A stretch of DNA of 64,000 nucleotides from Myxococcus dinghuensis (GCF_024198235.1 NZ_JAKCFB010000012.1:62001-126000), one strand, 5' to 3'; counted from the stretch's first letter, positions 28,110 through 37,746 are shown. Notes: generated by a model not told the origin, from the letters alone. Translations and numbers: made by a program.

Positions 28110-28144
28110 CCCTGCGCCAACGCGTGGTCCCACGTGGCGCAGGG
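28110..28144. repeat. Long perfect hairpin of unknown role
   Basis: CCCTGCGCCA (28110-28119) and TGGCGCAGGG (28135-28144) are perfect reverse complements; inside them CGTGG (28123-28127) pairs with CCACG (28130-28134). The result is a nearly continuous 15-bp stem with a 3-base bulge. It lies about 115 bases upstream of the SdpR-like gene and not directly behind any gene. Confidence 0.5.
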
Positions 28145-28275
28145 AGGCCAGGGAACCCCCGCGCCGCGACAGCGCTGCAAGTTGGGAGTGATGGAGCATG
28201 TCCATCCCGCCATCCAGATGCCCGGCGCGGACGCGGCGGACGAGACGAGGAGAGCCGGCTGGCGGGAGACGTCTG

Positions 28276-28574
28276 GGGCAGGTGGTGGAGTACACCCTGA
28301 CGGATGACAAGGAGCGCTTCGTCTCCTCGCTCGAACGGGGACCGCGCGACGGGAGTCTGTGGATTGGTCACCTCTGGGGGCGGGGGCTGATGCGCCTGCA
28401 CACCGAGGGCACCCTCATCACCACGACGAGGTGCTGGCCGAGCAGCCCATCATGGACATCCAGGTCGCGGGCGGAGGCGACGCGCGCATGATGCGGGTGG
28501 CCTTCGGGGCGTCGCGCGACGACGCGAACGGCATCACCCGAACCGGCGCCATCGGCGGCTACACCGGTCGTTGA
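28276..28574 (+). pseudogene. Decayed propeller-domain fragment
   Basis: Two overlapping frames look like one broken protein. The first, from about 28276, reads VVEYTLTDDKERFVSSLERG and DGSLWIGHLWGRGLMRLHTEG, which resembles a blade of two-component-regulator propellers (DGSLWIGT). The second, to the stop at 28572-28574, reads DEVLAEQPIMDIQVAGGG and TRTGAIGGYTGR. One added base near 28420 would join them. There is no good start codon or ribosome site. A chance frame cannot be excluded. Confidence 0.3.
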
Positions 28575-28692
28575 AACAAGCGGGTGACGTGCCGTTCGTC
28601 GACCGGGATTCCGCGCGACATTCTCCAGGAGGGGGCGTTGAGGGAGGACAACGCCCCTGGGTTTCCCGGGCGACCTGGAGAGCCCTCGCATC

Positions 28693-31600
28693 ATGAGAAC
28701 ACTCGTCCTCCTCCTGACAGCGGCGCTCGTCGGTCTTGGCGCCGCGGGCTGTGGTGAGAAGTCCTCCGAGGACACCACGAAGCCTGGCGACAATCCCCCG
28801 TCGGACGCCGGGCCCACCGACGCGGGCGGGCCGGACTCGGGGCAGCCCGAGCAACCCGAGCAACCCGACGCGGGCGCGCCGGACGCCGGGCGCGGTGACG
28901 CGGGCTCGCCCGATGCGGGCCAGCGCGACGGAGGCTCGCAGGAGCTGGCCGTGCCCACGGGCGTGACGGCCACGCCGGGCATCCGCGAGCTGGCCGTCGC
29001 CTGGAGCTTCACCCCTGCGGGCTCCGGCAGCGCGCTGGCCTCCTTCGAGGTCGTCGCCGCGCCCTCGGGGCCCAAGGTCACCACGGGGGCCGCGGCTCGC
29101 ACGGCGGTCGTGACGGGGCTGGCGAACGGCACTCAGTATCGCGTCACCGTCACCGCGGTCTTCGCGGATGGCACCCGACAGGCCTCCAGTCCCTCGGCCT
29201 CCGTGCGCACCTCCGACGTCCCGGGGACGCCGTCCTGGTCGCGGTCGAAGGGCGGCGACAGGCAGGTGGAGCTGGAGTGGACCACGCCCTCGAACGGTGG
29301 GCAGCCCATCCAGGGCTACACCCTCACCGTCGCGCCGGGCGGGCAGAGCCTCACCACCACGCAGCCGTCCGCCGTCGTCACCGGCCTCACCAACGGGGTG
29401 AGCTACACGTTCACGTTGGTGGCCACCAACGCGGTGGGCAACTCCTCGCCCACCACCAGCTCGTCGGTCCGGGCCGCCGCCGTTCCCAGCGCGCCCCAGG
29501 ACGTCACGGCGGTGCCCGGTGTCGGCTCCGCGACGGTGAAGTGGAACGCGCCCACGAGCAACGGCGGCGCGACCATCACCGGCTACGTCATCACCACGCA
29601 TCCGGTCGGCACGTCGCAGACGGCCTCCTCCACCTCGACGAGCCTCTTCGTGTCGGGCCTCACCCATGGCGCCACGTACAGCTTCAGCGTGGCCGCGCAG
29701 AACTCGTCGGGTGTGGGCGCCGTCGCCACCAGCGCCTCCGTGACGCTGCCCGCGCTCCCCTCGGCCCCCGTCGGTCTCACGGGCGTCTATCACCAGGGCC
29801 AGGTGGAGCTGGACTGGCGTCCTCCGCTTTCCGACGGTGGCAGGCCTGTCACCGGTTATCGGCTGACGTCCTCTCCCTCGGGTGTGGATCAGAGCCTCCC
29901 CGCGTCGCCCACGGTGGTCCGGCTCTCCGGGCTCCCCGCCGACGCCACCTATACCTTCACGCTGACCGCGAGGACGGACGTGGGGGCGGGGCCGCCCGTC
30001 ACCTCCGAGCCCATCCTCCTGCGCGCCCAGCCCCGAGCACCCACGGACGTGCGCGTGCTCTCCACGGTCGGGGGCGCCGTGGTGCGGTGGAACGCGGCCT
30101 CCGCGCCCGCCACGGACGCCGTCACCGAGTACGTCGTCACCGCGTCACCCGGTGGAGGTTCCGTCACCGTCCCCGCTGGCACGCTCGTGGCGACGATTCC
30201 GGGGCTGACCTCCGGCACGACGTATCTGTTCCAGGTGAAGGCCCGCAACGCCGCGGGCCTGGGCCGGCCCTCCGCTCCCGCGTACCACCGCCACGTCGTG
30301 CCCCTGGCGTGTGAGTCCACTTCGTTCACGCCGGTGTCGAGCTTCGACCTCCCGACCGTGGTGCAGTTCGTGGGGGCCGGAGACTTCAACGGGGACTCGC
30401 GCGTGGACGTCGTCGTGGGCAACCTGTTCAACATCTTCGTGCTCACCAGTGGCCCTGGTCGGACCTTCACCCGACTGGCCGACTCCGTCAGCGCCGGCAA
30501 CAGCCTGAGTCACTCGCCGCCCGTGGTGGCGGACTTCAACGGGGATGGGAAGCTGGACGTCGCCGCCATCCTGGAGACCGACAGCACGTACAAGACAGGT
30601 GGCTTCACCGTGTATCTGGGGCGGGGGACGGGCACGTTCCAGTCGCCGCTCGCGACGCCCCTGGGCACCAACCGCACCACCACCTTCGATTGCCTCACCG
30701 CCCGCGACTTCAACGCGGATGGGGTGCTGGACCTCTTCGCGCACGTCGAACTCGGCCCGACGCTGCTCTATCGAGGCAAGGGCGACGGCACCTTCTTCGC
30801 GCCCACCACCATCGTCTCGTCCAACACGCTCGACTGTCCCGTGGTGGCCGACTTCAACGGGGACGGGTACCTGGACTACGCCCGGCTCGACAGCGCCAAC
30901 AACCGCATCGTGCAGGCCAACGGCACGGGGACGGGCTCCTTCAAGGTCCCCGTGTACGCGCCGTGCACCAGTTGCTACGGGAACCTGATCGCGGGAGACC
31001 TCGACCACGATGGCGCGGAGGACGACCTGGCCCTCCTCGATACGGAGAAGGTCCGCATCTTCAGCCCCTCCGGTGGGACGCTGGCCCTGGTGAGCACGGT
31101 CGCGCATCCCCGGACCCAGGGGAACCTGTGGACCGGCCCCCTCCTGGTGGATGTCACGGGCGACGGCAGGAAGGACCTGTTCTGGACCAGCAGCCCGGGT
31201 TCCCAGATGCATGTGCTGCCAGGCAGCGCCGCTCCGACGCCCTTCTCGGCGCTGCGCAGCTTCGGCTTCAGCGGCAGTGTCTACTCGCCCGCGTCGGGGG
31301 ACTTCGATGGCGACGGTCGAGCGGATGTGGCGCTCGCGGACACCTCCGCCGTCCGGCTGTACTGGGGCGGAGCGTTGACCCCCGACAGCATCCAGTTGGA
31401 CGGTGCCCCGGGCGGGCTCGCCAGCGGCGACTTCAACGGGGATGGGGCGACGGACCTGGCTGCCGGCAGCCGGGAGAAGAACGCGATCCACCTGTCGCTG
31501 TCCGGGAGCACGGACAGGAGCACCACGATGCTCTCTCCCGTGTTCGTGCCTCCGACGGGCAGCACGGCCACCGGGGGCGTGCAGGACGTCGTCGCGGTGG

Positions 31601-32457
31601 ACCTGGACGAGGATGGTCGGGAGGACCTGGCCGCCATCACCACCACGCCGGTGGGGACCTCGCCCCAGCTCGTCATCTACAAGCGTCTGTCGAGCGGCGG
31701 CTTCGCGCCCCCGGAGCGCTACGTGGAGGTCAGCGACCAGACGGAGCTCATCGCCGTGGACCTGAACGAGGATGGCCGCTTCGACCTGGTGTCGACGGAG
31801 CGCTACACGTCCTCGAAGATCATCCTGAGCGTGTGGCTCAACACGGGCGGTGGACGGTTCGCGCCCCGCGTCTCCGTCGAGGTGACGGCCAACTACACCG
31901 TGGACACGCTGATCGCCGCGGACCTGGACCGGGACGGGCACATGGACCTGGCGCTCATGCGCCCGGGGAACCCCAGCATCGACCTGGGCCAGGTCTACGT
32001 GCTCTGGGGCAAGGGAGATGGCGGCTTCGCCAGCCAGACGACCTTCACCGGCGAGTACACGCACCGCAACATGGGCCGCGTGGACCTGGACGGGCAGGGC
32101 ACCGTCGGTCTGCTGCTCGACCGGGGCGCGGTGGGGTTGCTCACCTTCGATTCGGCCCGGCAGCCCACGCTGACGCCGCGACACACCCTGGGGCTCGGTG
32201 CGGGCCTCGGCATCCTCGCGGCGGACTTCAACGCGGACGGCCTGATGGACGTGTTCTCCTTCACCGAGCAGGAGAGCCGACTGGTGCTGCAGCAGCCCTC
32301 CAGCACGTTCGCCCTGGGGCCGCAGGCCTCCTGGGGCTTCTATGCCCAGGACGCGCTCATCGCGGACTGGAACGCGGATGGTCTGCCGGACCTCGCCTTC
32401 AACGACGCGGAGGCAAAGACCGCCACGTTCGTGCTGAACGTCTGCCTGCCTCCCTGA
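28693..32457 (+). CDS. Giant lipoprotein: five FN3 domains plus 14 FG-GAP repeats
   Basis: A 1254-residue surface lipoprotein. The signal peptide ends in a lipobox (GLGAAGC); residues 25-80 are a linker of repeated DAG (Asp-Ala-Gly) and Glu-Gln-Pro motifs. About five fibronectin type III domains follow (85-535), each with the VTGLTNGVSYTF-like end strand. From about 545 to the end are FG-GAP/VCBS repeats: fourteen calcium-loop motifs such as DFNGDGKLDV, DFDGDGRADV and DLNEDGRFDL can be counted, enough for two seven-bladed integrin-like propellers; one (DLDGQGTVGL) is degenerate. It probably binds calcium and an extracellular polymer or partner cell. It is monocistronic and convergent with a secreted protease. 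Confidence 0.88.
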   Translation: MRTLVLLLTAALVGLGAAGCGEKSSEDTTKPGDNPPSDAGPTDAGGPDSGQPEQPEQPDAGAPDAGRGDAGSPDAGQRDGGSQELAVPTGVTATPGIRELAVAWSFTPAGSGSALASFEVVAAPSGPKVTTGAAARTAVVTGLANGTQYRVTVTAVFADGTRQASSPSASVRTSDVPGTPSWSRSKGGDRQVELEWTTPSNGGQPIQGYTLTVAPGGQSLTTTQPSAVVTGLTNGVSYTFTLVATNAVGNSSPTTSSSVRAAAVPSAPQDVTAVPGVGSATVKWNAPTSNGGATITGYVITTHPVGTSQTASSTSTSLFVSGLTHGATYSFSVAAQNSSGVGAVATSASVTLPALPSAPVGLTGVYHQGQVELDWRPPLSDGGRPVTGYRLTSSPSGVDQSLPASPTVVRLSGLPADATYTFTLTARTDVGAGPPVTSEPILLRAQPRAPTDVRVLSTVGGAVVRWNAASAPATDAVTEYVVTASPGGGSVTVPAGTLVATIPGLTSGTTYLFQVKARNAAGLGRPSAPAYHRHVVPLACESTSFTPVSSFDLPTVVQFVGAGDFNGDSRVDVVVGNLFNIFVLTSGPGRTFTRLADSVSAGNSLSHSPPVVADFNGDGKLDVAAILETDSTYKTGGFTVYLGRGTGTFQSPLATPLGTNRTTTFDCLTARDFNADGVLDLFAHVELGPTLLYRGKGDGTFFAPTTIVSSNTLDCPVVADFNGDGYLDYARLDSANNRIVQANGTGTGSFKVPVYAPCTSCYGNLIAGDLDHDGAEDDLALLDTEKVRIFSPSGGTLALVSTVAHPRTQGNLWTGPLLVDVTGDGRKDLFWTSSPGSQMHVLPGSAAPTPFSALRSFGFSGSVYSPASGDFDGDGRADVALADTSAVRLYWGGALTPDSIQLDGAPGGLASGDFNGDGATDLAAGSREKNAIHLSLSGSTDRSTTMLSPVFVPPTGSTATGGVQDVVAVDLDEDGREDLAAITTTPVGTSPQLVIYKRLSSGGFAPPERYVEVSDQTELIAVDLNEDGRFDLVSTERYTSSKIILSVWLNTGGGRFAPRVSVEVTANYTVDTLIAADLDRDGHMDLALMRPGNPSIDLGQVYVLWGKGDGGFASQTTFTGEYTHRNMGRVDLDGQGTVGLLLDRGAVGLLTFDSARQPTLTPRHTLGLGAGLGILAADFNADGLMDVFSFTEQESRLVLQQPSSTFALGPQASWGFYAQDALIADWNADGLPDLAFNDAEAKTATFVLNVCLPP

Positions 32458-32511
32458 GGCTCGCGGACACCCCGTCGATGGCGGGCCCACCGCGGCCTGG
32501 AGTCGGGTCGG

Positions 32512-34812
32512 TCACCAGGTCGCCGTCGCGCAGGTACAGTAGCTGGTGGGGGTGAAGCAGGCCCCGCTGCTCGCGGCGACGACGGTGTAGCAGGTGTTGC
32601 GCCCGTTGAGGACCTCGGTATCCACGAAGCCCGGGGTAGTGACCGTCGCGACACGGGCCATTCCAAGGCGACAGGCATTGAACCCGTCCGACTTCATGAC
32701 CCAATACTCAGTGGCGTTCGGCACGGCGGCCCAACTCAAGGTGATCGTGTCGGACGAGGCGGCGGCCAGGGCGCTCGGTCTGGTGGTCGGCCCCGTGGCG
32801 CATCCACTGTTCCCAGGCGGAATCAAGTGGCAGGCGATGTTGTGCCGGTTGAATGCGTTGTAGAGGGCGGTCATGTGCGGGGTGCCGTCGTTGAGGTTGC
32901 CGTTGTCGTCGTCCGCGGCGAGCCACTGCATGTACCCGTGCGTGGCCCCGCACCCATCTGCCGTACCGGCGCTACAATTACAGCTATGCCATGCGCCTAC
33001 GTTGCCACTGCCTTGGTAGAAGAGCTTGTTTCCGATGAGCAGGGCCGTGAACAGGTCGTAGTTGAAGGGCGGCGCGGTGAGATCGCGGTAGACGAGGTCA
33101 TAGGCCGTCTGCCCCATGATGAGGGACGCACAGTGGATGTTCCTGGCGCAGGGCCCAACCCCGGAATTGCAGTTCGCACAGACACGTTGCGGCGTGGAGG
33201 GGAGGCCGCGAGAGTCTCTCTCGAAGTTCAGTTGCCGTGTGGTGTAGTTCGGATTGTTGCACGTGGTGACGGGGTCTGGTCCCACTCCCATCCCGATGCA
33301 TGAAATCGACAGGCGGAACGCCGCGGCGATATCGCCATAGGTCTCTGGAGAATTGCTCAGCGTCCCCGTCGTGTCGTTGTCATCCAGGCCATGACCCCAT
33401 TCGTGGCCCAGGACGTCAGCGGCCTCTCCCGTGTTCCTGCATCCGCCGCCGCTGCGATAGAAGTTGAGGGTCGTCCCGTTCCAGAAGGCGTTGCAGGTCG
33501 ATACGATGTCGACATTGGCCGTGATCGTCTGATTGAGCCAGGCGTTGTTGGGAAGCCATCCACGGCCGACCTGGGCGAACCGGTTCAGTTGGTAGAAGGC
33601 CGTTCGCGCCGCGGCTGTATTTCCGGCGCTGAGGCCCGCCGGGACGATACAGTCATGCTGGTTGTTGGCGCCGCCCAGGGCAATCCTCCCCGTCCCATTG
33701 ACCCGGATGGCGCCGCAACTGCTCTGGATGCGGAAATAGCGCCCGGACAGCGTGGTCACGGTGGGGCCTGACTCCCAGGGGAACATCCCGGCGCTGTCCG
33801 CGTAGACGCCGTTCCCGACGTCCGCCCATGGCATGGGAGTGTCGGGCTGCATCGTCCCGCAGGCGCTGATGTCCGAGCACTCGCCCGAGTTCGTCACCGG
33901 ATAGATTCCGCCCGTGACCGACTGGTCGACATGGTGGTTGTCGTCCTCGATGGCGAGGACCACCCCCGAGCTGGCATCGACCGTCACCTTCCACCGCGCG
34001 TGCATGCCTGGGAGCGTCAGGCCATAGGCCCAGACGAGGCGGTGCTGCTGGCCTTTCCCGAACCCCGCGTTCGCCGCGGCCACCGGGGCCCACTCCAGGA
34101 TGGGCTCCAGCCACAGCTCGGATGGACTCGTGGCCAGCCCAAGCCGCTCGATTCCAGCCTCCATGGCCCGCTCCGAATCCACCAGGGGCATGGGGGAGAC
34201 GTCCACGTTGCTCCAGGACTCGGTCCCGAGGAGGACGAGGTTGCCGTGGCCCACGGTCGCCGCCAGTCGTCCGTGCCGCACGGGGATCCCCCGATGGATC
34301 TGCGGGAAGGAGAGCTGCCACAGGTCATCGGAGATCGGGTGGACGCGAGGCGCCCCGAGCTGGCGCATGTCCACGCCGATGGCGACGTGGTTGGACTCGA
34401 CGAACCGGCGGACGAGGTTGGCGACCACGTCTTCATCCACCACATCCACTTTCGAGCCGAGCTTGTCGCCCAACTCCATCAACGTCACCGTGTTTCCAGT
34501 CCCGCGCCCGGGAATCAACGGAACAGCACCCACGATGTTCGCGGCCGTCCCCGTCTGCGCGTCGATGAAGACGGTGAAGTCCTTTCCGTTGCGCGCGAAG
34601 AAGTCCTCCCACGCCTTCTGTGCTCCCTGACCGAGCTTCGGCAATGCCTCCTCCAGTGGGACCTGCCCGCTGGGGAGCGCGAGCTCCGGCACGAAGTATT
34701 CCTCAGGGCCTCGCGGGGCCTCCGGGGTCGAGACAGAGGGCGCGGACGCCCAGGCGGAGGCCCCCGCGGCGAGAACAGCCAGACAGACGCGACGAGTCCA
34801 AACGGAGCGCAT
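32512..34812 (-). CDS. Secreted zinc metalloprotease (gluzincin-like) with C-terminal FN3
   Basis: A 766-residue secreted protease. Signal peptide at residues 1-23, a propeptide of about 290 residues of FTP/PepSY type (FTVFIDAQTGTAANIVG, QIHRGIPVRHGRL, WKVTVDASSGVVLAIEDD), then the catalytic domain with HEWGH at 470-474 and a likely third zinc ligand Glu490 in SPETYGDIAAA. Glu is followed by YGD, as in M4/M36-type enzymes (Gxx-E-xxSD). Paired cysteines are frequent. The last 90 residues are FN3-like (ITLSWAAVPNATEYWVM). A GGAGGGGG site precedes the ATG. It should be exported inactive and self-process; likely a predatory or nutritional exoprotease. Confidence 0.82.
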   Translation of the reverse strand: MRSVWTRRVCLAVLAAGASAWASAPSVSTPEAPRGPEEYFVPELALPSGQVPLEEALPKLGQGAQKAWEDFFARNGKDFTVFIDAQTGTAANIVGAVPLIPGRGTGNTVTLMELGDKLGSKVDVVDEDVVANLVRRFVESNHVAIGVDMRQLGAPRVHPISDDLWQLSFPQIHRGIPVRHGRLAATVGHGNLVLLGTESWSNVDVSPMPLVDSERAMEAGIERLGLATSPSELWLEPILEWAPVAAANAGFGKGQQHRLVWAYGLTLPGMHARWKVTVDASSGVVLAIEDDNHHVDQSVTGGIYPVTNSGECSDISACGTMQPDTPMPWADVGNGVYADSAGMFPWESGPTVTTLSGRYFRIQSSCGAIRVNGTGRIALGGANNQHDCIVPAGLSAGNTAAARTAFYQLNRFAQVGRGWLPNNAWLNQTITANVDIVSTCNAFWNGTTLNFYRSGGGCRNTGEAADVLGHEWGHGLDDNDTTGTLSNSPETYGDIAAAFRLSISCIGMGVGPDPVTTCNNPNYTTRQLNFERDSRGLPSTPQRVCANCNSGVGPCARNIHCASLIMGQTAYDLVYRDLTAPPFNYDLFTALLIGNKLFYQGSGNVGAWHSCNCSAGTADGCGATHGYMQWLAADDDNGNLNDGTPHMTALYNAFNRHNIACHLIPPGNSGCATGPTTRPSALAAASSDTITLSWAAVPNATEYWVMKSDGFNACRLGMARVATVTTPGFVDTEVLNGRNTCYTVVAASSGACFTPTSYCTCATATW

Positions 34813-35317
34813 GGTGCCCCCTCCTCATTGTGGAAGACTGGCCATGATGACGTCGGAGTTCTGGACGACAGGGGACCGGCGGAGCGGTGTCTGAAGCAAT
34901 GGTTGTGGGATTGCCCCACGGTCACGATGTGTCAATTCGAGAGTTCGATAAATAGCGGAAAGTCCTTAGTGTATCCGTGTGACGGAGCCACGACGCATGC
35001 GGGGCATTCGCGTGTCGACGCGGCACGGGACCGCGCCGTGCCGACACGCGGAGAGTCGCCGTGTGGTCTCTCCATTGCCGTCCTCCACTTCGTGGAAGGA
35101 CTCAGCCTGACCGGCGTTCGTGGGGGGCGCAGGCTCCGCAGATGCCCTTCGAGAAGAACGCTCGTGGTTGACGCAGGGCGATGCTCTCCGGAAGTGGGCG
35201 GTCCCGACCGGACTCTCGCAGAAGAAATACGGACCCCACATGGTGGAGCGTCCTGTCGGCCGCGCGTACCTTCGGAGCATCAACGCCGCACGAATCGCGG
35301 CGATGCAAGGAGCCGAC
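34813..35317. promoter_or_regulatory. Gene-free divergent promoter region
   Basis: About 505 bases between the divergent protease and monooxygenase genes. A locally AT-rich stretch near 34930-34980 probably holds the protease promoter. I see no gene; the open frames on both strands lack start signals. Confidence 0.4.
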
Positions 35318-35647
35318 ATGAAGGCAACGTACGGATTCCGGGCGACCATGACTGCGCTCCCGGGCAGAGGCGATGAACTGGTGGCCCTGTTGCTCTCCGC
35401 CACGCGCAACACGGGCCTCGTCACCAACACGGACTGCGTCCTCTATCTCGTGGGTCGCTCCGCGAGCAATCCGGACGTGGTCCACGTCACGGAGGGGTGG
35501 ACCACGCAGGCGGCGCACGCCGCGAACCTCGCGAGCCCCCGAGCCCAGGCCCTGGTCGTGGAGCTCGCCTCGCTCGTTACTGGCGAGGCTCGGTACCAGG
35601 ACGAAGTCCCCGCCGGTGGAAAGCTCGGCGCCGGAGGCGGGGCATGA
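35318..35647 (+). CDS. Antibiotic biosynthesis monooxygenase-like (quinol monooxygenase) protein
   Basis: A 109-residue ABM-fold protein (dimeric ferredoxin-like barrel). It has the characteristic pattern MTALPGRGDELVALLL (first strand and helix), NTDCVLYLVGRS (strands 2), and VVHVTEGWTTQAAHAANLASP, where the E-x-W-x-x-x-x-A-x-x-A-H-like segment marks the putative monooxygenase group. No cofactor would be needed. AAGGAG lies 7 bases before the ATG at 35318. The metallophosphoesterase gene follows 67 bases later on the same strand. Substrate unknown; family confident. Confidence 0.82.
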   Translation: MKATYGFRATMTALPGRGDELVALLLSATRNTGLVTNTDCVLYLVGRSASNPDVVHVTEGWTTQAAHAANLASPRAQALVVELASLVTGEARYQDEVPAGGKLGAGGGA

Positions 35648-35714
35648 GGACGGTGCTCATGATGGGATGCCCCTCTGGTCATGGCCTCGATGCGGCTTCG
35701 CTGGAGCCGTCGGC

Positions 35715-36893
35715 GTGAGCAAGCTCTCCGAGGCATGGACTTCGCTCAGCGGGTTTCTGCTGCTCGGGGTGGGATGGCTCGCATTCGAGCACTACTACTT
35801 GTGGGCGCGACTGGTCCGGGATGTTGGCCTCCCCAAACCAGCCACATGGACGCTGACCCTGAGCCTGGGCGTGCTCGCGGTCAGTATTCCCCTGGGGGTG
35901 TTCGTGAGCCGGCTGGTGCCTCCCGCGTGGTCGGTGTGGTGGCTCACGCCGGTCTACGTGTGGATCGGCGTGTCCACGCTGTTGCTCATGTCGGTCGTGG
36001 TGGTGGACGTGCTGCGGGTGGGCGCCTTGTTGGCGAGCGGGGGCTCCCCGCCGATGGAGGCCGACCGTCGGGAGGCGTTGGCGCGGCTGGGCGCGTTGGC
36101 CGCGGTGACGGTCGGCCTGGTCGCCAGCGGTTGGGGGCTCCGAGAAGGCCGCAGGGTTCGCGTCAAGCGGGTCGAGGTTCCGCTGAAGAAGCTGCCACCC
36201 GAACTCGACGGACTGAGCATCGTTCAACTGTCGGACATGCACATCGGGCCGATGATTGGCCGGGATTTCGTCGAGCACGTCGTGAAGACGGTGAACGCGC
36301 TCGCTCCAGACGTCGTTGCCATCACGGGAGATCTGGTGGATGGCAGCGTCGAAGACCTCGCGCTTCAGGTCGCGCCGCTCGCGAACCTCACCTCCACCCA
36401 TGGCTCCTACTTCGTCACGGGCAATCACGAGTACCACGCGGACGCGAGTCGATGGTGCGAGCACCTCGGTCAGCTCGGCGTGCGGGTCCTGCGCAACGAA
36501 TACGTGGAGGTGGGACGCGGGGAGCACGTGCTCCACCTGGCGGGCATCGACGACTACGAGTCGACCCGTTTCGACATCGGCCACCGGGTAGACCTCCCAG
36601 GCGCCGTGGCAGGCAGAGACACGCGTCGAGCGTTGGTCCTCCTGGCGCACCAACCCAAGGCCATCCACGAAGCCGTCCAGCACGAAGTCGACTTGCAGTT
36701 GTCGGGGCACACCCACGGGGGGCAGATTTGGCCGCTGGGCTGGCTGCTGCGCCTGGGGCAACCGGTGGTCGCGGGGCTCGCCAGGTTCGGCGCGACCTGG
36801 GTCTACGTCAGCAGTGGCACGGGCTTTTCGGGGCCGCCCATGCGGCTCGGCTCACCCGCGGAGATCACGCACCTCATCCTGCGGGCGGCCTGA
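35715..36893 (+). CDS. Membrane-anchored metallophosphoesterase (YkuE-like)
   Basis: A 392-residue protein: about three to four membrane helices in the first 150 residues, then a calcineurin-like phosphoesterase domain. Metal and catalytic motifs are in order: SDMHIG (DxH), ITGDLVDG (GD), VTGNHEYH (GNHE), LLAHQP and SGHTHGGQIWP (GHTH). The closest pattern is YkuE/YaeI, which cleave phosphodiester or pyrophosphate bonds of lipids such as UDP-diacylglucosamine, but the substrate is not shown. I chose the GTG at 35715 because GGAG lies 8 bases upstream and the first helix begins there; the ATG at 35667 is an alternative. Confidence 0.87.
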   Translation: MSKLSEAWTSLSGFLLLGVGWLAFEHYYLWARLVRDVGLPKPATWTLTLSLGVLAVSIPLGVFVSRLVPPAWSVWWLTPVYVWIGVSTLLLMSVVVVDVLRVGALLASGGSPPMEADRREALARLGALAAVTVGLVASGWGLREGRRVRVKRVEVPLKKLPPELDGLSIVQLSDMHIGPMIGRDFVEHVVKTVNALAPDVVAITGDLVDGSVEDLALQVAPLANLTSTHGSYFVTGNHEYHADASRWCEHLGQLGVRVLRNEYVEVGRGEHVLHLAGIDDYESTRFDIGHRVDLPGAVAGRDTRRALVLLAHQPKAIHEAVQHEVDLQLSGHTHGGQIWPLGWLLRLGQPVVAGLARFGATWVYVSSGTGFSGPPMRLGSPAEITHLILRAA

Positions 36894-36911
36894 AGACCCT
36901 CCGAGGCCGGT

Positions 36912-36940
36912 GGCGGCTCGTTGTAGATTCCCGAGCCGCC
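36912..36940. terminator. Bidirectional terminator hairpin
   Basis: GGCGGCTCG (36912-36920) and CGAGCCGCC (36932-36940) form a perfect 9-bp stem around 11 bases, between the convergent phosphoesterase and lipoprotein genes. Confidence 0.55.
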
Positions 36941-36967
36941 GTGTGCCTTTGCGGTACCTGGCGAACG

Positions 36968-37591
36968 TCAGTCCAGGAGGTCTGGATCGTAGTGGATGCT
37001 GTTGAGGCAGCACGCACTCCCTCTGAACGGGGGGCGCTCGCTGCTGTTTCCACCAACGCAGCTTCTGCAGAACTTGATCTGGCCGTCGCCGCAGCAGCGG
37101 ACTTGCATCGGTGGGTCGTACGTATCGGTGTCCGGGGTATCGACGCGGATCGTCCCGACGCTCAGGGAAACCGTCATGAGCCCGGCGCTGTTGCTCGTCA
37201 GAGGGGCGAACTGGGGGTGCACCATGGTCCCTTCTGGAAGACCGAGCGCGCTCGTTGTTGCCTCGTCCAGCGGAATCGCCTCCTTCACAGCCAGACCTCC
37301 TCTGCCGAGGAGGAAATCCGGCTTCTCGAGGTAGGTGAGTTCGACCCTGTCCTCTCCCACCGCGGTAAGGATCTCCGTGGGGTCGGTCGTACCAAAGCCG
37401 AAACTGCAGACATTCGTCCCTTTGTCTCCACATCCGCCGTCTTTGTCCAGGTAGCGGGTCCTTGCGCCGACCGAGGGACTGGTTGCGGCGCTCTCGTGCT
37501 GGCCAATCGGGTCGACGCTATCCGTGGAGTTGCATGCGAGTAGGGACAGTGAGGTGAGGACTGATATGGCGAGCGCGCTCATCTTTCTCAT
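36968..37591 (-). CDS. Cysteine-rich lipoprotein of unknown function
   Basis: A 207-residue lipoprotein with lipobox LSLLAC (Cys20). The mature protein has a beta-rich middle (RVELTYLEKPDFLLGRGGLAVKEAIPLDE) and two cysteine clusters: GGCGDKGTNVC near residue 53 and, at the end, RCCGDGQIKFCRSC followed by SACCLN. The clustered cysteines suggest several disulfides or metal binding. AGAAGGAG lies a few bases before the ATG at 37591. I do not recognise the family. It precedes nothing on its strand; its neighbours upstream are two other cysteine-rich exported proteins. Confidence 0.68.
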   Translation of the reverse strand: MRKMSALAISVLTSLSLLACNSTDSVDPIGQHESAATSPSVGARTRYLDKDGGCGDKGTNVCSFGFGTTDPTEILTAVGEDRVELTYLEKPDFLLGRGGLAVKEAIPLDEATTSALGLPEGTMVHPQFAPLTSNSAGLMTVSLSVGTIRVDTPDTDTYDPPMQVRCCGDGQIKFCRSCVGGNSSERPPFRGSACCLNSIHYDPDLLD

Positions 37592-37694
37592 CTGTGGCTC
37601 CTTCTGGGCGGAGGTGACGACGTTCTGGGTGTGGCTGTGATTGTTGTGGTTTCCATCCAGGACAAGCGGTCGAGCTTCCTTCTGGGCTCGAGCG

Positions 37695-37722
37695 TGGAGG
37701 CTCGCCGTCTGACGGGCCTCCA
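37695..37722 (-). terminator. Terminator-like hairpin behind the first cysteine-rich paralogue
   Basis: TGGAGGC (37695-37701) pairs with GCCTCCA (37716-37722), and inside it CCGT (37705-37708) with ACGG (37712-37715), leaving a 3-base bulge and a 3-base loop. It lies 24 bases beyond the stop of the gene at 37747-38244. Confidence 0.5.
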
Positions 37723-37746
37723 GGTGCTCGATGACCGGGCCTGGGC

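Noticed and set aside
34966-35430. 154-residue minus-strand frame before the monooxygenase
   Set aside because: Overlaps the monooxygenase start antisense, lacks a ribosome site and has no recognisable fold.
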